In this document: positions 8,751-18,099 of the stretch, piece after piece
Layout: the number at the start of each line of letters is the position of its first letter
How positions within the stretch are numbered: the stretch's first letter is position 1
Source: Acanthaster planci
Taxonomy: Eukaryota > Echinodermata > Asteroidea > Valvatida > Acanthasteridae
DNA: 19,697 bases
Direction: 5' to 3'
Assembly: GCF_001949145.1 (NCBI RefSeq)
Contig: NW_019091525.1
Location: 313,849-333,545, forward strand
Notes under the pieces: model-generated
The model's input: the letters and a program-made list of their open reading frames with translations, nothing else
Told to the model about the DNA's origin: nothing
Databases searched by the model: none
Program-made: the position numbers and the translations under genes

Positions 8751-9357
8751 TTAGGTGGCACCTGATGCGCATATGCATCATCGCATAAATGGCATATGGT
8801 GGCAAAAAGCTTGGTTGGTCCATTGAAAATGTACAGGGGCACAAATTTCGACGTCATTCTCTCTCAGCTTCTTCACTTTTTTTCATTTTCGTCTTCAGGA
8901 AACCCTCTTAAATCATTATAGCTTTTACTTTCTGGAGTGAACAAATTTTTGAAGAACAAAATAAACACTTCAAAATTTCGTTCGTTCGAACAGCATGTGG
9001 GCAGAAGAAATTTTGGGCACCGTTCTGAGTGAGCTATAAAACAAATTCTGCGATACGTTAGGGTATCATTCATCATTCTTGGTCGACGACGTGAGTGGCG
9101 AAACAAACCTAAACCAGTCTGAAGGTAGCCCACAATTCACCCTGCGTTTAGCCCGCGATTCAGCGTGGTATAAGTGGTGCATGGTACAAAACTTAACTGC
9201 AAATGGAGACTAAGCCTTACTAACTGTTCCAATATCCTTGCTTTTATTTGCTGGTGTTGTTTTCCTATGGTTTTGATGCTAATATTTAATAAATCAATTA
9301 TACTTATTACTTTCTTCTCTACTCACCTATGAAATATCATTTGAAAAAAAAAAACCG
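8751..9357. other. Non-coding stretch, no confident gene
   Basis: No recognisable gene. GATGCGCATATGCATC near 8764-8779 is an imperfect palindrome. A minus-strand 86-residue frame at 8873-9133 shows no domain. The rest is ordinary AT-rich sequence ending in an A11 run at 9344-9354. Confidence 0.35.
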
Positions 9358-9397
9358 CCAGGGGGCAAGTTGTCCCTCCCCCCCGGATACGCCACTG
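9355..9397 (-). mobile_element. DNA-transposon terminus (hAT-like end)
   Basis: On the minus strand the sequence reads CAGTGGCGTATCCGGGGGGG, then AGGGACAACTTGCCCCCTGGC. A CAGTGGCG(T/G)ATCC start followed by a G-run and a GCCCCC block is a widespread animal repeat end, most like the CAGTGG... termini of hAT elements. Only this end is evident. I did not find the matching right end or an 8-bp duplication nearby, so the body of the element may be a short truncated piece at lower coordinates. Confidence 0.4.
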
Positions 9398-10008
9398 CTG
9401 GTAAACGTGGTTTAGTCATCGAACACGCTTAAAAGCGACCATAATTGCATTACTTTCCTTGAAGTCCGTAATAGTTATAGTGGGTTAAATAATCGGCGAT
9501 GTACATTAAAGTTTAAGCAATATCTTGTTGCCATGACATCCGGCAGATCCGTCATCTACAGCGAGTAGGCCTAAATATAACGCATGGGATGCAAGGCAAC
9601 AGCTATTTTACTCGCGGCAAGCAGAACAAGTCTTTGAAAACTAAGTAACTGTCAGATTGGATCAACTGCAGTTTTCTTTACCTGATGGACAAGAATACAC
9701 CAACCGAACAGCACTGTTTGATTTGATGAGTATGCCACTCAGATTATGTATGATTTCAAGATAGACAAGCGTTAGGTCTTCGGTTGTGTACAATCAGGAC
9801 AGTCAAGAAGAAATGTCGGTTAATATTCGGAAAGAAACTGAAATGATCTGTAAGGAGCTATCTGGAAGCAGCTTCAAAGACTTCTTAATGAAATGATTTT
9901 TATATCTCCCTTCAGTGCTTTTAAAAATTGGGTGTATATCCCACTGCAAACAACTGATTTCCAAATTCTTTTGTCACTTTCAGTAGTTTACCACGAACGA
10001 AATTCATC
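9398..10008. other. Upstream region of the GPCR gene
   Basis: No separate gene. TAGGCCTA occurs at 9566-9573. Close to the receptor start, TTCTTTTGTCACTTTCAG (9966-9983) is a good pyrimidine tract plus CAG 3' splice site 25 bases before the ATG. This suggests that the 5' untranslated leader may be spliced and the true promoter lies further upstream. I see no convincing TATA box at a fixed distance from the ATG. Confidence 0.4.
9966..9983 (+). promoter_or_regulatory. Candidate 3' splice site in the GPCR 5' UTR
   Basis: A pyrimidine-rich run ending TTTCAG sits 25 bases upstream of the receptor ATG at 10009. It matches the animal 3' splice consensus. Many single-coding-exon GPCR genes have an untranslated first exon, so a spliced leader is plausible. 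The donor cannot be chosen from sequence alone. Confidence 0.35.
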
Positions 10009-10953
10009 ATGAATTCAACGGCAACATTTTCCGTGGAAAGTCTCTGGGATGGACCTGAACTGCTCACTATTTTTGCTAATGTCTTATTGCTATGTGTTGT
10101 CATTCTTATCGTCGTACTCAATTCCTTTGGACTGTTTGTTCTTCGTCGCTTCAGCACCCTTCACGATTCTACGAAACTCTTCATGGCCTCCCTCACCATG
10201 GCGGACCTCTTCATTGGCCTTTTCTGCGCGTTCCCAAACACAATTGAAATTATTTATCAGCGGTGGGTGCTAGGAGATTTTCTCTGCGTTGCATGGGGAA
10301 TAATCTACCCAGCTTGTTTAAAAATAAGTTTCTCTTCACTCCTTGTTTTGACAGTCGATCGCTTTATAGCCATCGTGTTTTCACTACGCTATCATTACAT
10401 CATGACATCACGAAGATCTAAGATTACTGTAGCTCTTTTATGGACATTGGTCGTACTGGAATCATGTATTCTCTTTGGTTTTGTGACGCCAGCCACAGCA
10501 ACAGAAGAGACTTCCTTCACTTGTAACTATGTTTACCGCAACGTGTATCAATTTGCGTCTATAAGTACTCTTGCAGTCACACTCGTTATAATCCTCGTAC
10601 TGTATCTGTATATCCTTTACATAGCAAGGCGTCAGGCAAGACGCATCGCTGCTCAACACCACAACAGCTGTTCGGTGGAAGAACCGAACAATCAACATAG
10701 AATTACTACAAAGTCGGCAACAACTGTCTTCATTGTGACGGGTGCTGTCGTTTTATGCTGGACACCAAGTCTCATCTTGCTTGTGTTGTACCCTCTTCAA
10801 ATTATCGTCCAAGAAGGTTACGTTATCATCGCAAAGGCGTTCTTGTTCAGCAACAGTTGGCTGAATGTGGTCATTTATTACTGGAGGAACAAAGAACTTC
10901 GGCAAAAATTGCACCGATGGGCAGCATCGTTATGTCGGTCACAGAACAACTGA
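10009..10953 (+). CDS. Class A (rhodopsin-like) G protein-coupled receptor, orphan
   Basis: A single-exon 314-residue seven-transmembrane receptor of the plasma membrane, intact from ATG (A at -3) to TGA. The N-terminus is short with an NST glycosylation sequon at residues 2-4. Landmarks: TM1 N38; TM2 ADLFIG with D66; C93 at the top of TM3, probably disulphide-bonded to C172 in loop 2; DRF (117-119) in place of DRY; TM4 W145; basic third loop RRQARRI (207-213); TM6 CWTP (250-253); TM7 NVVIY (286-290) where NPxxY is usual; then WRNKELRQ as the start of helix 8. The position equivalent to 3.32 is Y100, not Asp, which argues against a classical amine receptor. TM5 lacks the usual proline. The general pattern (SLRYHYIMT, YWRNKELR) resembles large invertebrate families usually labelled adenosine-, melatonin- or melanocortin-like. 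The ligand cannot be assigned. No paralogue is visible in the window. Confidence 0.94.
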   Translation: MNSTATFSVESLWDGPELLTIFANVLLLCVVILIVVLNSFGLFVLRRFSTLHDSTKLFMASLTMADLFIGLFCAFPNTIEIIYQRWVLGDFLCVAWGIIYPACLKISFSSLLVLTVDRFIAIVFSLRYHYIMTSRRSKITVALLWTLVVLESCILFGFVTPATATEETSFTCNYVYRNVYQFASISTLAVTLVIILVLYLYILYIARRQARRIAAQHHNSCSVEEPNNQHRITTKSATTVFIVTGAVVLCWTPSLILLVLYPLQIIVQEGYVIIAKAFLFSNSWLNVVIYYWRNKELRQKLHRWAASLCRSQNN

Positions 10954-11640
10954 TATAACGCTCAGAAATAGATATGACAAAATGAAAAGTGACATCAGCC
11001 AATAAGTCAACACAATGTACACTATTGGTTGCGCAATGAATAGGCCTATCCATATCAGACGAACAAACAAGAACAACTTCATAGGGCCGTTAAAAAGTCA
11101 AGTACCCAAAATTACCCAGAGACGTATGTACTTGTACGTGGGCAGGAATTGCTATTAATTTAATTTCCACGTTTTGCCCGTTACAGTCATTTTTCATTGT
11201 GTGCTGAATATTAAAATACCGTAGAGATGTTTTGAGTTCATTTATTTCTTATAGCAATAAGCAAAATTTTCTGTGTTTAGTAATTCTAATAGATCAGTAG
11301 CCTAGTGAAATAATTTTATTGATTCTTTGTGTCGCCTTAAATAAGGATACATATACATTTAGTTACTCAATCACCATTTTATGCATAATTCATATGCCTG
11401 AGAGAGTTTAGCCTTTTCTATTGATTGACAGCCCGTCACGTGGCCGGGCTTAAACGGTTGATAAAGTACCGGCTTGAGAGTTCTAAAATTATTCTATGAT
11501 AGTTCCTCTTGATTATTGACATTATCACTTAATATGTTTATACAAAACAATGAATCCATATTTTTGAGAGTCTCAACTACACTGGCTTATCGTGTTTTGC
11601 GTAACCTCACAAGTGAGCGCCATACGCGCACCAAGCCGTA
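10954..11640. other. GPCR 3' flank and non-coding sequence
   Basis: No further gene. No AATAAA follows the receptor stop closely; ATTAAA at 11210-11215 is the nearest plausible polyadenylation signal for a 3' UTR of about 260 bases. The palindrome ATAGGCCTAT is at 11040-11049. At 11430-11450 a GC-rich inverted repeat (AGCCCG...CGGGCT) encloses a CACGTG E-box. Otherwise the stretch is AT-rich and featureless. Confidence 0.35.
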
Positions 11641-11644
11641 AGAG

Positions 11645-12904
11645 CTACATTTATTTATTCTGGTTTATTCAATTGAAGTATAAAGGGTAGGCAGCCACAT
11701 CAGGGTCGCTGATAAAAATCCCATTTACAATAATCTAAAGCATCACATATCAGTAGAAGTGAATATGAAATGGTAGGAGTTTGGAGATGATTCATAATTT
11801 TAAAAAAAATGAAAAATCATGAAAAATTAAGTTATAAATCTATGTTCCCCAAACAGGGGGAAAAACATTGAAGACAATTCATTCAGGACGGTTGGTGAAA
11901 TGACAAATTCTCACTCCCACATACGAGGAAAAATATTAAGAATTACAAAAGTTTAGCTAAAAGTGGAATTGTAGATTTCATGTATCTATCAGTTTTACAT
12001 TTTGAGTATGCTGATAGTTGTGTTGTTCAATTTAAGGGGTGGAAGCATATTTCTAAATCTGGGGGATTCCAAAATTTTGTACAAAGTTATACAGTAAGGT
12101 ATCCCTTCTAGTTTCAAGACTAGAAATGACACATCCAGGGCAATGGAGTAGCTGTGGTACTGACGAGGGGCTAATATAAAACGACATGCACGTTTTTGTA
12201 CATTTTCAATTTTATTAGCCAGTTGTTTACTTATCGAGGTATGCCAGACTGGGCTTGCATACTCTAAAACTGGTCTAACGTAGCATGTGAAGACCGAGAT
12301 TAAGTCAGCCAAGGGGGCATCATATAAAATACCCAAGGTAAATAATCTTCTAGAGGCTCTAGAGATAATATCAGCAACATGAATTTCCCATTTAAGATCA
12401 CTCCGAATCGTTACTGCCAAAAGTTCATGTGATTAACCTTCTTTAGCGACATATTATTAAGGGTAAACATTGGGTTGGGCATAACGCGTCGAAGAAAACT
12501 GATCATCATTATTTGACATTTAACGGGTTTGGGGAGAACGTCATTAGCCTTGGACCATTCTGAAAGATCATCAAGATGGGATTGAAGTTGAGCATTTTTA
12601 CCATATTTGACTAAATCCCGGAGGGTCCGATCGTCCATGTACTTCCACCGTCTATGGCTTCCAATAGCAGCATCGTTAACTAGGACCAGAAATAGTATAG
12701 GGCCTAACTTAGTTCCCTGCGCAACGCCACGACCAATAGTTTTGACAGAAGAAGTATAATTAGCAAGTTTGGATTAGAAAGGAAGCTACAGACAGTTGGA
12801 ATAATTGAGTGTCTAACCCCAAGGTCAATAAGTTTCTTGATAATGATATTATGATTGACGAGATAAAAGGCTTTGGTAAAGTCAATCGGAGCTGATTCAA
12901 AAAT
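11645..12904 (-). pseudogene. 5'-truncated non-LTR retrotransposon (LINE) with reverse transcriptase remnant
   Basis: Minus-strand remnant of a LINE reverse transcriptase. In order from high to low coordinates: APIDFTKAF...NHNIIIKKLIDLGV (RT palm motif A region, about 12780-12885); GRGVAQGTKLGPILFL (the (P)QG..LGP motif, about 12695-12742); KYMDD, the catalytic YxDD box, at 12630-12644; WSKAND; LAVTIRSDLKW after a frameshift at about 12420; and YVRPVLEYASPVWH...IENVQKRACRFIL, the usual C-terminal region of jockey/CR1/L2-type elements. At least two frameshifts (about 12420 and 12770) disable it. The minus-strand 3' end carries AATAAA-type words around 11650-11670 (AATAAACCAGAATAAATAAATG), consistent with a LINE 3' terminus. 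Endonuclease and ORF1 are missing, as expected from 5' truncation. Confidence 0.86.
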
Positions 12905-12956
12905 TCGAGCAAATTAATATTCATTTCCCTCCAGGAAATGAGTATTAATTTGACTC
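12905..12956. repeat. Near-perfect hairpin at the LINE 5' truncation point
   Basis: AAATTAATATTCATTTCC (12911-12928) is followed, after a 5-base loop, by a right arm (12934-12951) complementary at 17 of 18 positions. Pairing continues weakly outward (CGAG-C against CGAG-TC). It lies exactly where recognisable reverse transcriptase sequence ends. It may be a template-switch scar from 5' truncation or a separate foldback sequence. Confidence 0.7.
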
Positions 12957-13394
12957 GACAAACAATTCGTTAGATTTCTGAGTGGAATTGAATCGCAGAA
13001 GCGTCAACGGGAATTTTAAACCCTTTTCTGTTAACGAAATAAAATGACAAATTTTGTGTTTTTTGGTCTTGTGATAACAAATCTAACATGAAATCGAAGA
13101 TGCGTTCTGACATCTATTTCATGCATTTTTTCATTATGAACTTCGCGAAAATAAAATAATTACGTTATTTTGAATTTCCCCCAAATCAAAATTTTCTGTC
13201 CAAACGGTCATATTTAAACCATTTAGTATCGATACGAAAATGGTATAAACGAATACTGGGGTTATGATTTCCTACTATAAAGTACACCTAATTTGTCGGT
13301 ATCGATACCATTCGATAACATAGAATCCTTAAAAATAGACTTCTGGAAGTGGTACACAGATAACCATTAATCACTTCCACAGCTGTAGATAAAG
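12957..13394. other. AT-rich non-coding stretch
   Basis: No gene seen. Two short palindromes built on TATCGATA occur about 70 bp apart: AGTATCGATACG near 13226 and the perfect palindrome GGTATCGATACC at about 13298-13309. No transposase or conserved frame was found. Confidence 0.4.
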
Positions 13395-13608
13395 GGGCCT
13401 GATAGTAAAAGGCTGCGCGGCGAGCTTCTACAACTCTCGCACATCCCCACCTATGGGGATTTTTCTCGGGGCCACACCTGCCACACACTCTAATCTGTAG
13501 TAACCACTCCAAGAAACATTAATGTCTGATTTTTTTCTTTATGGTTTTCAAGTAATATTGTGGCAAAGTCACCTGAAGATGCATAAAAAGTATGTCAAAA
13601 CCTTTGTG
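13395..13608. repeat. Dispersed repeat, copy B
   Basis: Second copy of the repeat at 5681-5918, in the same orientation. The best-preserved part is TTCAAGTAATATTGTGGCAA, then AGTCACCTGAAGATG; CCTATGGGGAT and GGGGCCAC are also shared. A short AATA microsatellite begins about 100 bp downstream, which would fit a retroposon tail, but no A/B-box promoter or target duplication was identified. Confidence 0.65.
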
Positions 13609-13710
13609 TTGTTAAGTTCCTGAAAATAAAGATACCTGCTCACGAAAGTTAAAATAGCTTCTCTTGAAAATAAATAGCGATGGTACCAACAGCCTTTGGT
13701 ACATCAGTGC

Positions 13711-13735
13711 TAATAAATAAATGAATAAATAAATG
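13711..13735. repeat. (AATA)n microsatellite
   Basis: TAATAAATAAATGAATAAATAAATG, an imperfect AAAT/AATA tetranucleotide repeat of about 25 bp. Such tails often mark the 3' end of LINE or SINE insertions. Here it follows the dispersed repeat copy ending near 13608 by about 100 bp. Confidence 0.6.
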
Positions 13736-16227
13736 ATACATTAAAAATATGGTCGATTACTGAAGTTGTGTTATCTTTGGAGACAAATTAAATTTTAATG
13801 ACAGCTTTTTGCGAGGATATATAATAGGAACAGCTTATTACTATAGGCCTATCGCCGATGCAGCTTATTTGAATTCATATTTCGACTGTTTTTATATCGA
13901 CACATCAGTCGACAGTTTCGGGTGCTGAGTCTTTTTTACGGCAACAATATCCCCATTTACTGTACTGTTGTGAATCAGGAGTGGATCATGGGAATTTGGC
14001 CAAGTGGTTTATCCAGGTTTGGGGTCACTTCACCCCCCCCCCCGCGAAGGTGGAGGAACGTTTTAAAAGTACTGCCCCCTAAAAAGTAGAGTGTGTGTCA
14101 AAGACCATAAAATTAATTGTAGAATAGGCCTATGCATTTTTACCTCTGGCTTTTACATTTACACCCGCGTAGAAATGAAAGACGGTAACAGAAAAACGGT
14201 AAAGCTGCTCGATAGTTTACGTTTACATAGGAGCGGAAACTCATTCGGTATTTATGTTAATAACATATCACAACACCAATGACAAGGCAACAATGCAGAC
14301 CGTAACGTCATACCATACGAAAACAGTGATTGACCATACGTGAAGTCTCAGCACGGTATTTTGGTGGAAAAATTGCTCTGGTTTCTAAACGCAGCAGTTT
14401 ATCGAGCGACTGCGCTGTTTGCCTACTCCTTATATAAAAACAACTTTATATGAAACCATGTCTTCGACCATGCAGGGGCTTTACTAAATTTCTTTACGCG
14501 TGGAGCTTATCTGGGAAGCTCTATCCATCCTCTTCAACCACCAGAGGACAAAATATTTCTCAAAATGTGTCTCAGAGATAGAAAAGCTTGTTACCCTCTG
14601 ATACATCATGGTATTGCCGTGGGGAATTTAATTAGGCTACATCAAAAACGTTTATAGCACAGCAACAGCGGCGCGGCGGTTGCGCTCAGCACCTAACTTA
14701 AGTAAGGTCTTGTGCCAGTGCCATTCGGAACAAAGTTAGCGTGTTATACCCTTTTGACCTAAAGGCCAAATACAATTTGCCGAGACGACTCGCGCTAAAC
14801 TCCGGGCTACTGCCGTGATGATCAAGTTTTAAGTTAAACACGGTAGTGTGGTGGCTTAGCGCCTATATTCTAGGCCTGTCGTTTCAGTTATTTATTTTGA
14901 GCAAAACTACCTCGTGTTCACTTTGTGAAACAATTGTGTGAACGAACGTTTACAATTGTTATCTCTTCTATTGAACGTTCTTCTATTGAACGTTTACAAT
15001 TTAGGAAATTTCAAAATAATAAATAAAGGAAATTTCGTGTCAGCCAAAAACAGAAGGCTTTTTATGCCCATTTGGTTTCTCTTACGTCTCCCACGCAGAG
15101 AATAAGGATGCAAATACACGTCACCTCCTGTTTTTCATCCCGAAGTTTATCAATATTTAATCTATGATACTGGTCATTACGGCAAATGACAAATCTTTAA
15201 TAGGCATATAAGGTTATTAACGTGGATTATTGTCGAGAATACAGAGCTTTACAGCAAATTGAGCACAGAAATACACATATATCATTTTGTAAACTGACCG
15301 AATTCCCGTGGCAAGGTTTACTATCACTTAAGGACAACAAAATGGTTTTACCCACTTCCCAACTTCAATGATTCTATTTTGAGGGGGGGTACGAAAAAGG
15401 ACACTTAAACATCCGGATTTTTTACGGGTCACCCGACTTCACGCGTACAACGTTTAGCAAATTCCTGAGGTTTGCGCAACTTCAGAATAAAAAGACAAAA
15501 GGAGGCTCTGAAGAAGGGGGACTGATCAGAAAAGGGTATTTGTTTAACTGGAGGATGGGGTGTTAAAATCCCCCCCCCCCTTTGACACTTCACCCGGACT
15601 CTTTTCGTATATCGTTATAAAAAGAAGACATGGGTAAATCCTGATTAACTTTTCCATTTTCAGCCGATTTGCTGCAGGAGAACTACGTCTGTTCTGATAA
15701 TACTTCTCCTTCTCTAAAACACCGATACAGACACGCTATTACAACGAAATCACGCAGTCTGCACCACATGTGGTTGGCATTATTTTCAGCAATTACAAAC
15801 TCTTTTTTATGGTAGCTAAAAGGCTTTAACATTAACCCTCTCAGCGCCAGCCCCTCTCTGTGCTACCCCCCCCCCCAAATACCAACCCACAGAGAGATGA
15901 ACAATCAGCTCAATACCACAACCCGATGCATGCTTACATACTGCCCTCTACAGATTGTTTGGGCATAACCTGACTTTATGCAGTGAGTAATAAACCAATA
16001 TTATCATAGAGGACTAGTTACACCAAACTTCTAGAGACCAACCTAATCACTTAGTCTGCCTTTAATGTTTTCACAACTGAATTTCACAAAACGAATATCT
16101 TATTAGTTATCACTAGCCGGAAAAAATTGTATTGAACTCTAAAATGAAATAAGAGGTCTACATTGAAAAAAAAAGCAAAAATTACCATCATTGAATAGAA
16201 TGCCACCCCCTTCACTGTCGGGAGAAA
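13736..16227. other. Long non-coding stretch with tracts and short repeats
   Basis: No recognisable gene or transposase. The palindrome ATAGGCCTAT occurs at 13843-13852 and 14124-14133. C11 tracts lie at 14033-14043, 15570-15580 and 15866-15876, and a G7 run at 15383-15389. A hairpin of the form GTTCAC...GTGTGAAC lies near 14918-14944, just before a small tandem duplication. A plus-strand 63-residue frame at 14091-14282 has no recognisable motif. Confidence 0.4.
14964..14993. repeat. Two-copy 15-bp tandem duplication
   Basis: The 15-mer TCTTCTATTGAACGT is repeated exactly head to tail (14964-14978 and 14979-14993). GAACGTTTACAATT also occurs twice around it (14944-14957 and 14988-15001). This is a recent slippage or unequal-repair duplication. 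Confidence 0.8.
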
Positions 16228-16439
16228 CTGCACCATGTTGGCTCGTTTCTACCGCAACACTGAAATGGGGGGCGGTTAGGATTTCTAGTCAACTGGAATA
16301 AAAACCAATAAAATTTGACACATTCTTCATACCAAACTATTATACTCTTTTTTCTGCACCATGCTGGCTCTTTTCTACCACAACAGTGAAACGGGGGTTT
16401 GGGATTTCTAGTCAACTGGGATGAAAACCAACAAAAATT
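16228..16439. repeat. 126-bp-period direct duplication beside the piggyBac relic
   Basis: Unit 1 (16228-16315) and unit 2 (16354-16439) match over about 87 bp: CTGCACCATG(T/C)TGGCTC, TTTCTACC(G/A)CAACA, GGATTTCTAGTCAACTGG and AAAACCAA(T/C)AAAA. On the minus strand both lie in one open frame (16212-16415) and encode matching peptides, PPFHCCGRKEPAWC and PPFQCCGRNEPTWC. The repeat begins where the piggyBac C-terminal frame ends, so it may be a subterminal part of that transposon. The period is too long and irregular for a microsatellite. Confidence 0.75.
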
Positions 16440-17319
16440 GGCAAACTGTTGACAGATTTAATGAATCTTAGGAGTGACATTTCCAATGACAAGTATCCAA
16501 TGACACACATTGGCTTATAACACGTCTTACAAATCATGCGGGTTTGCCTTCTCCAAGCTGTGGTACTGCAAACAACACAGTTGCACTTTATAGTTTTGCC
16601 TGGATAATGCTGTACATCTTCTGCCATACAAGGGATGCCCATGTGCACGTGTCTGGCACCTCCACTCTTCCCTATTGACACCAGGCCTTGGATCAGAGAG
16701 TTGAAAGTCAAGATTTGACAGTGTACGGTTGGTATTAAGACTACCCTGTTCTTGCATTTAGAACACATATGTCTGGAAGAGCAAAAATACTCGTTTCCAC
16801 CACTTCACCGATCGGTGAGCATGTGCATAGTACACACACTGATGTAATGCGAGATCGGTTCCTCCCATATGCTTGTTGTACTCAATGACAGTATTTGGTT
16901 TGCTGATATCACGATAACTTGCATGTAGGCAGAGTTTTTACACCGAATCTGCTTATTAGTAACACTTAAGTTACCATATTTTGTCAAGAGTTTCACTGTC
17001 ACAGCTGAATTGGATGAAGTAAATATTTTCTTTTTCTTGTGTCCCTTCTCTTTCAGGACCATAGTTGCTGTTGGTCACAGTAATCCTACTAATCAAGAGT
17101 AAAGGAAAACTGGTGACAGTCACACGCGGTTTATCCTGCCATACAACACAAAGTTGTCCTGACCTTTCATAAAAACAGGGTTTTAGGAAACATTTAGGGG
17201 ATTGCAAAATGTGGAATTCCTTGAGTCTTGTATCACACAATTCCACAAAAACCAAAGCCTAGCTGGGTTAATCTTTGAACAAGAGCAGGGCTACTGTTGT
17301 ACCAATTTGGCCTATCAGC
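16412..17319 (-). pseudogene. piggyBac-family transposase relic, C-terminal half
   Basis: Minus-strand remnant of a piggyBac (PGBD-type) DDD transposase. In order from high to low coordinates: ADRPNWYNSSPALVQRL and GFGFCGIV (17200-17319), matching the D-W-x-S...GT(V/I)R region around the second catalytic Asp, with a TGA just after GIV; QLCVVWQDKPRVTV (about 17110-17165), the family's W.DKR.V motif; VIEYNKHMGGTD (about 16854-16890), with the third catalytic Asp at 16854-16856; SVKWWKRVFLLFQTYV, the W(W)...F segment; then a frameshift and stop, and the C-terminal Cys-rich zinc domain CNCVVCS...TRMICKTCYKPMCV (about 16515-16605). Several frameshifts and stops disable it. The N-terminal half, including the first catalytic Asp, is not detectable upstream, so the copy is truncated. 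Confidence 0.83.
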
Positions 17320-17333
17320 TTGTCAGGAATAGC

Positions 17334-17907
17334 TAGTATCCATATTTGGAGCTGTTGGTTGTTGGTCAGATCATGGGTTTGTAGCTCTATGGTCAGATCA
17401 CGGAGCTATCAAACACAAGGAGTTAGAACGAAGTCTTACAGACCGTAATCTGATTAACCGCTCTGGTCGGATCCATAGACAAGGCGCGGTTACCAGACCC
17501 AGTGTTGAAGACCCTAGACGTTCTTTGTACACAGTGATTGCCACCGCCAGGTCGTTGGTAACCCACAGACGCCCCGTGTTTAGCTGCGGCATACTGGAGT
17601 TAAAAAAATGGTGGAAAAGATGCACGAAGAAGATGCGCGCGCAGTTCTTCACATACGTGCTCAAAAATTCCAAATCAGCGGTGGTTATTTGGCAAAAGTC
17701 GGACGTTATGACATTTTGCGTTTCCGGCGGTAGAGAACAAATTCCCAAAAAGTGAACTGCGATATTTATATCGAAAGTCGCAATCCTAGTGGTTCCTACG
17801 ATTAAAAGAAGGTGGAAACATGCCGCATGAATGTATTTGACAACGTGGTGAGGTTTCATGCCGAGACAGTTGTGGACAGTGATAGAAAGGACAACGAATC
17901 TTCCCAT
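17334..17907. other. CpG-richer stretch open on both strands, unrecognised
   Basis: On the minus strand, 17398-17907 is open for 169 residues from an ATG (MGRFVVLSITV...), the longest open frame here after the receptor. On the plus strand an overlapping frame is open for about 140 codons (17334-17755). It has no ATG and reads WSDHGFVALWSDHGAIKHKE..., with a basic segment KKWWKRCTKKMRAQFF. I recognise neither. The WSDHG duplication reflects a DNA repeat, GGTCAGATCA at 17364-17373 and 17391-17400. CpG density is higher than in the surroundings, which fits an exon or a young insertion. Open frames of this length can also arise by chance, and only one strand, if either, is likely coding. Confidence 0.22.
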
Positions 17908-18099
17908 ATTTTTGTGCGTTTTTCATTTTGCTCCGGACCAGCTACATTCTCTCAGTTTTCTTGTGCGTATTTTTTGAAGAATTTGTATTAGTAAGTAATT
18001 CTGTTTATTGTTAAGAGAGACGTTTTTGGGATGTCAAGACGTAACCAGACTTTCATTGTCATTGGAATATCAGACCAATCACTAAAATAATCGAAATTT

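Noticed and set aside
10462-10698. Minus-strand frame within the receptor gene
   Set aside because: It is antisense to the clear seven-transmembrane coding sequence and has no features of its own.
14660-14880. GC-rich stretch considered for a tRNA or other structured RNA gene
   Set aside because: No GGTTCGA-type B box or cloverleaf pairing could be found.
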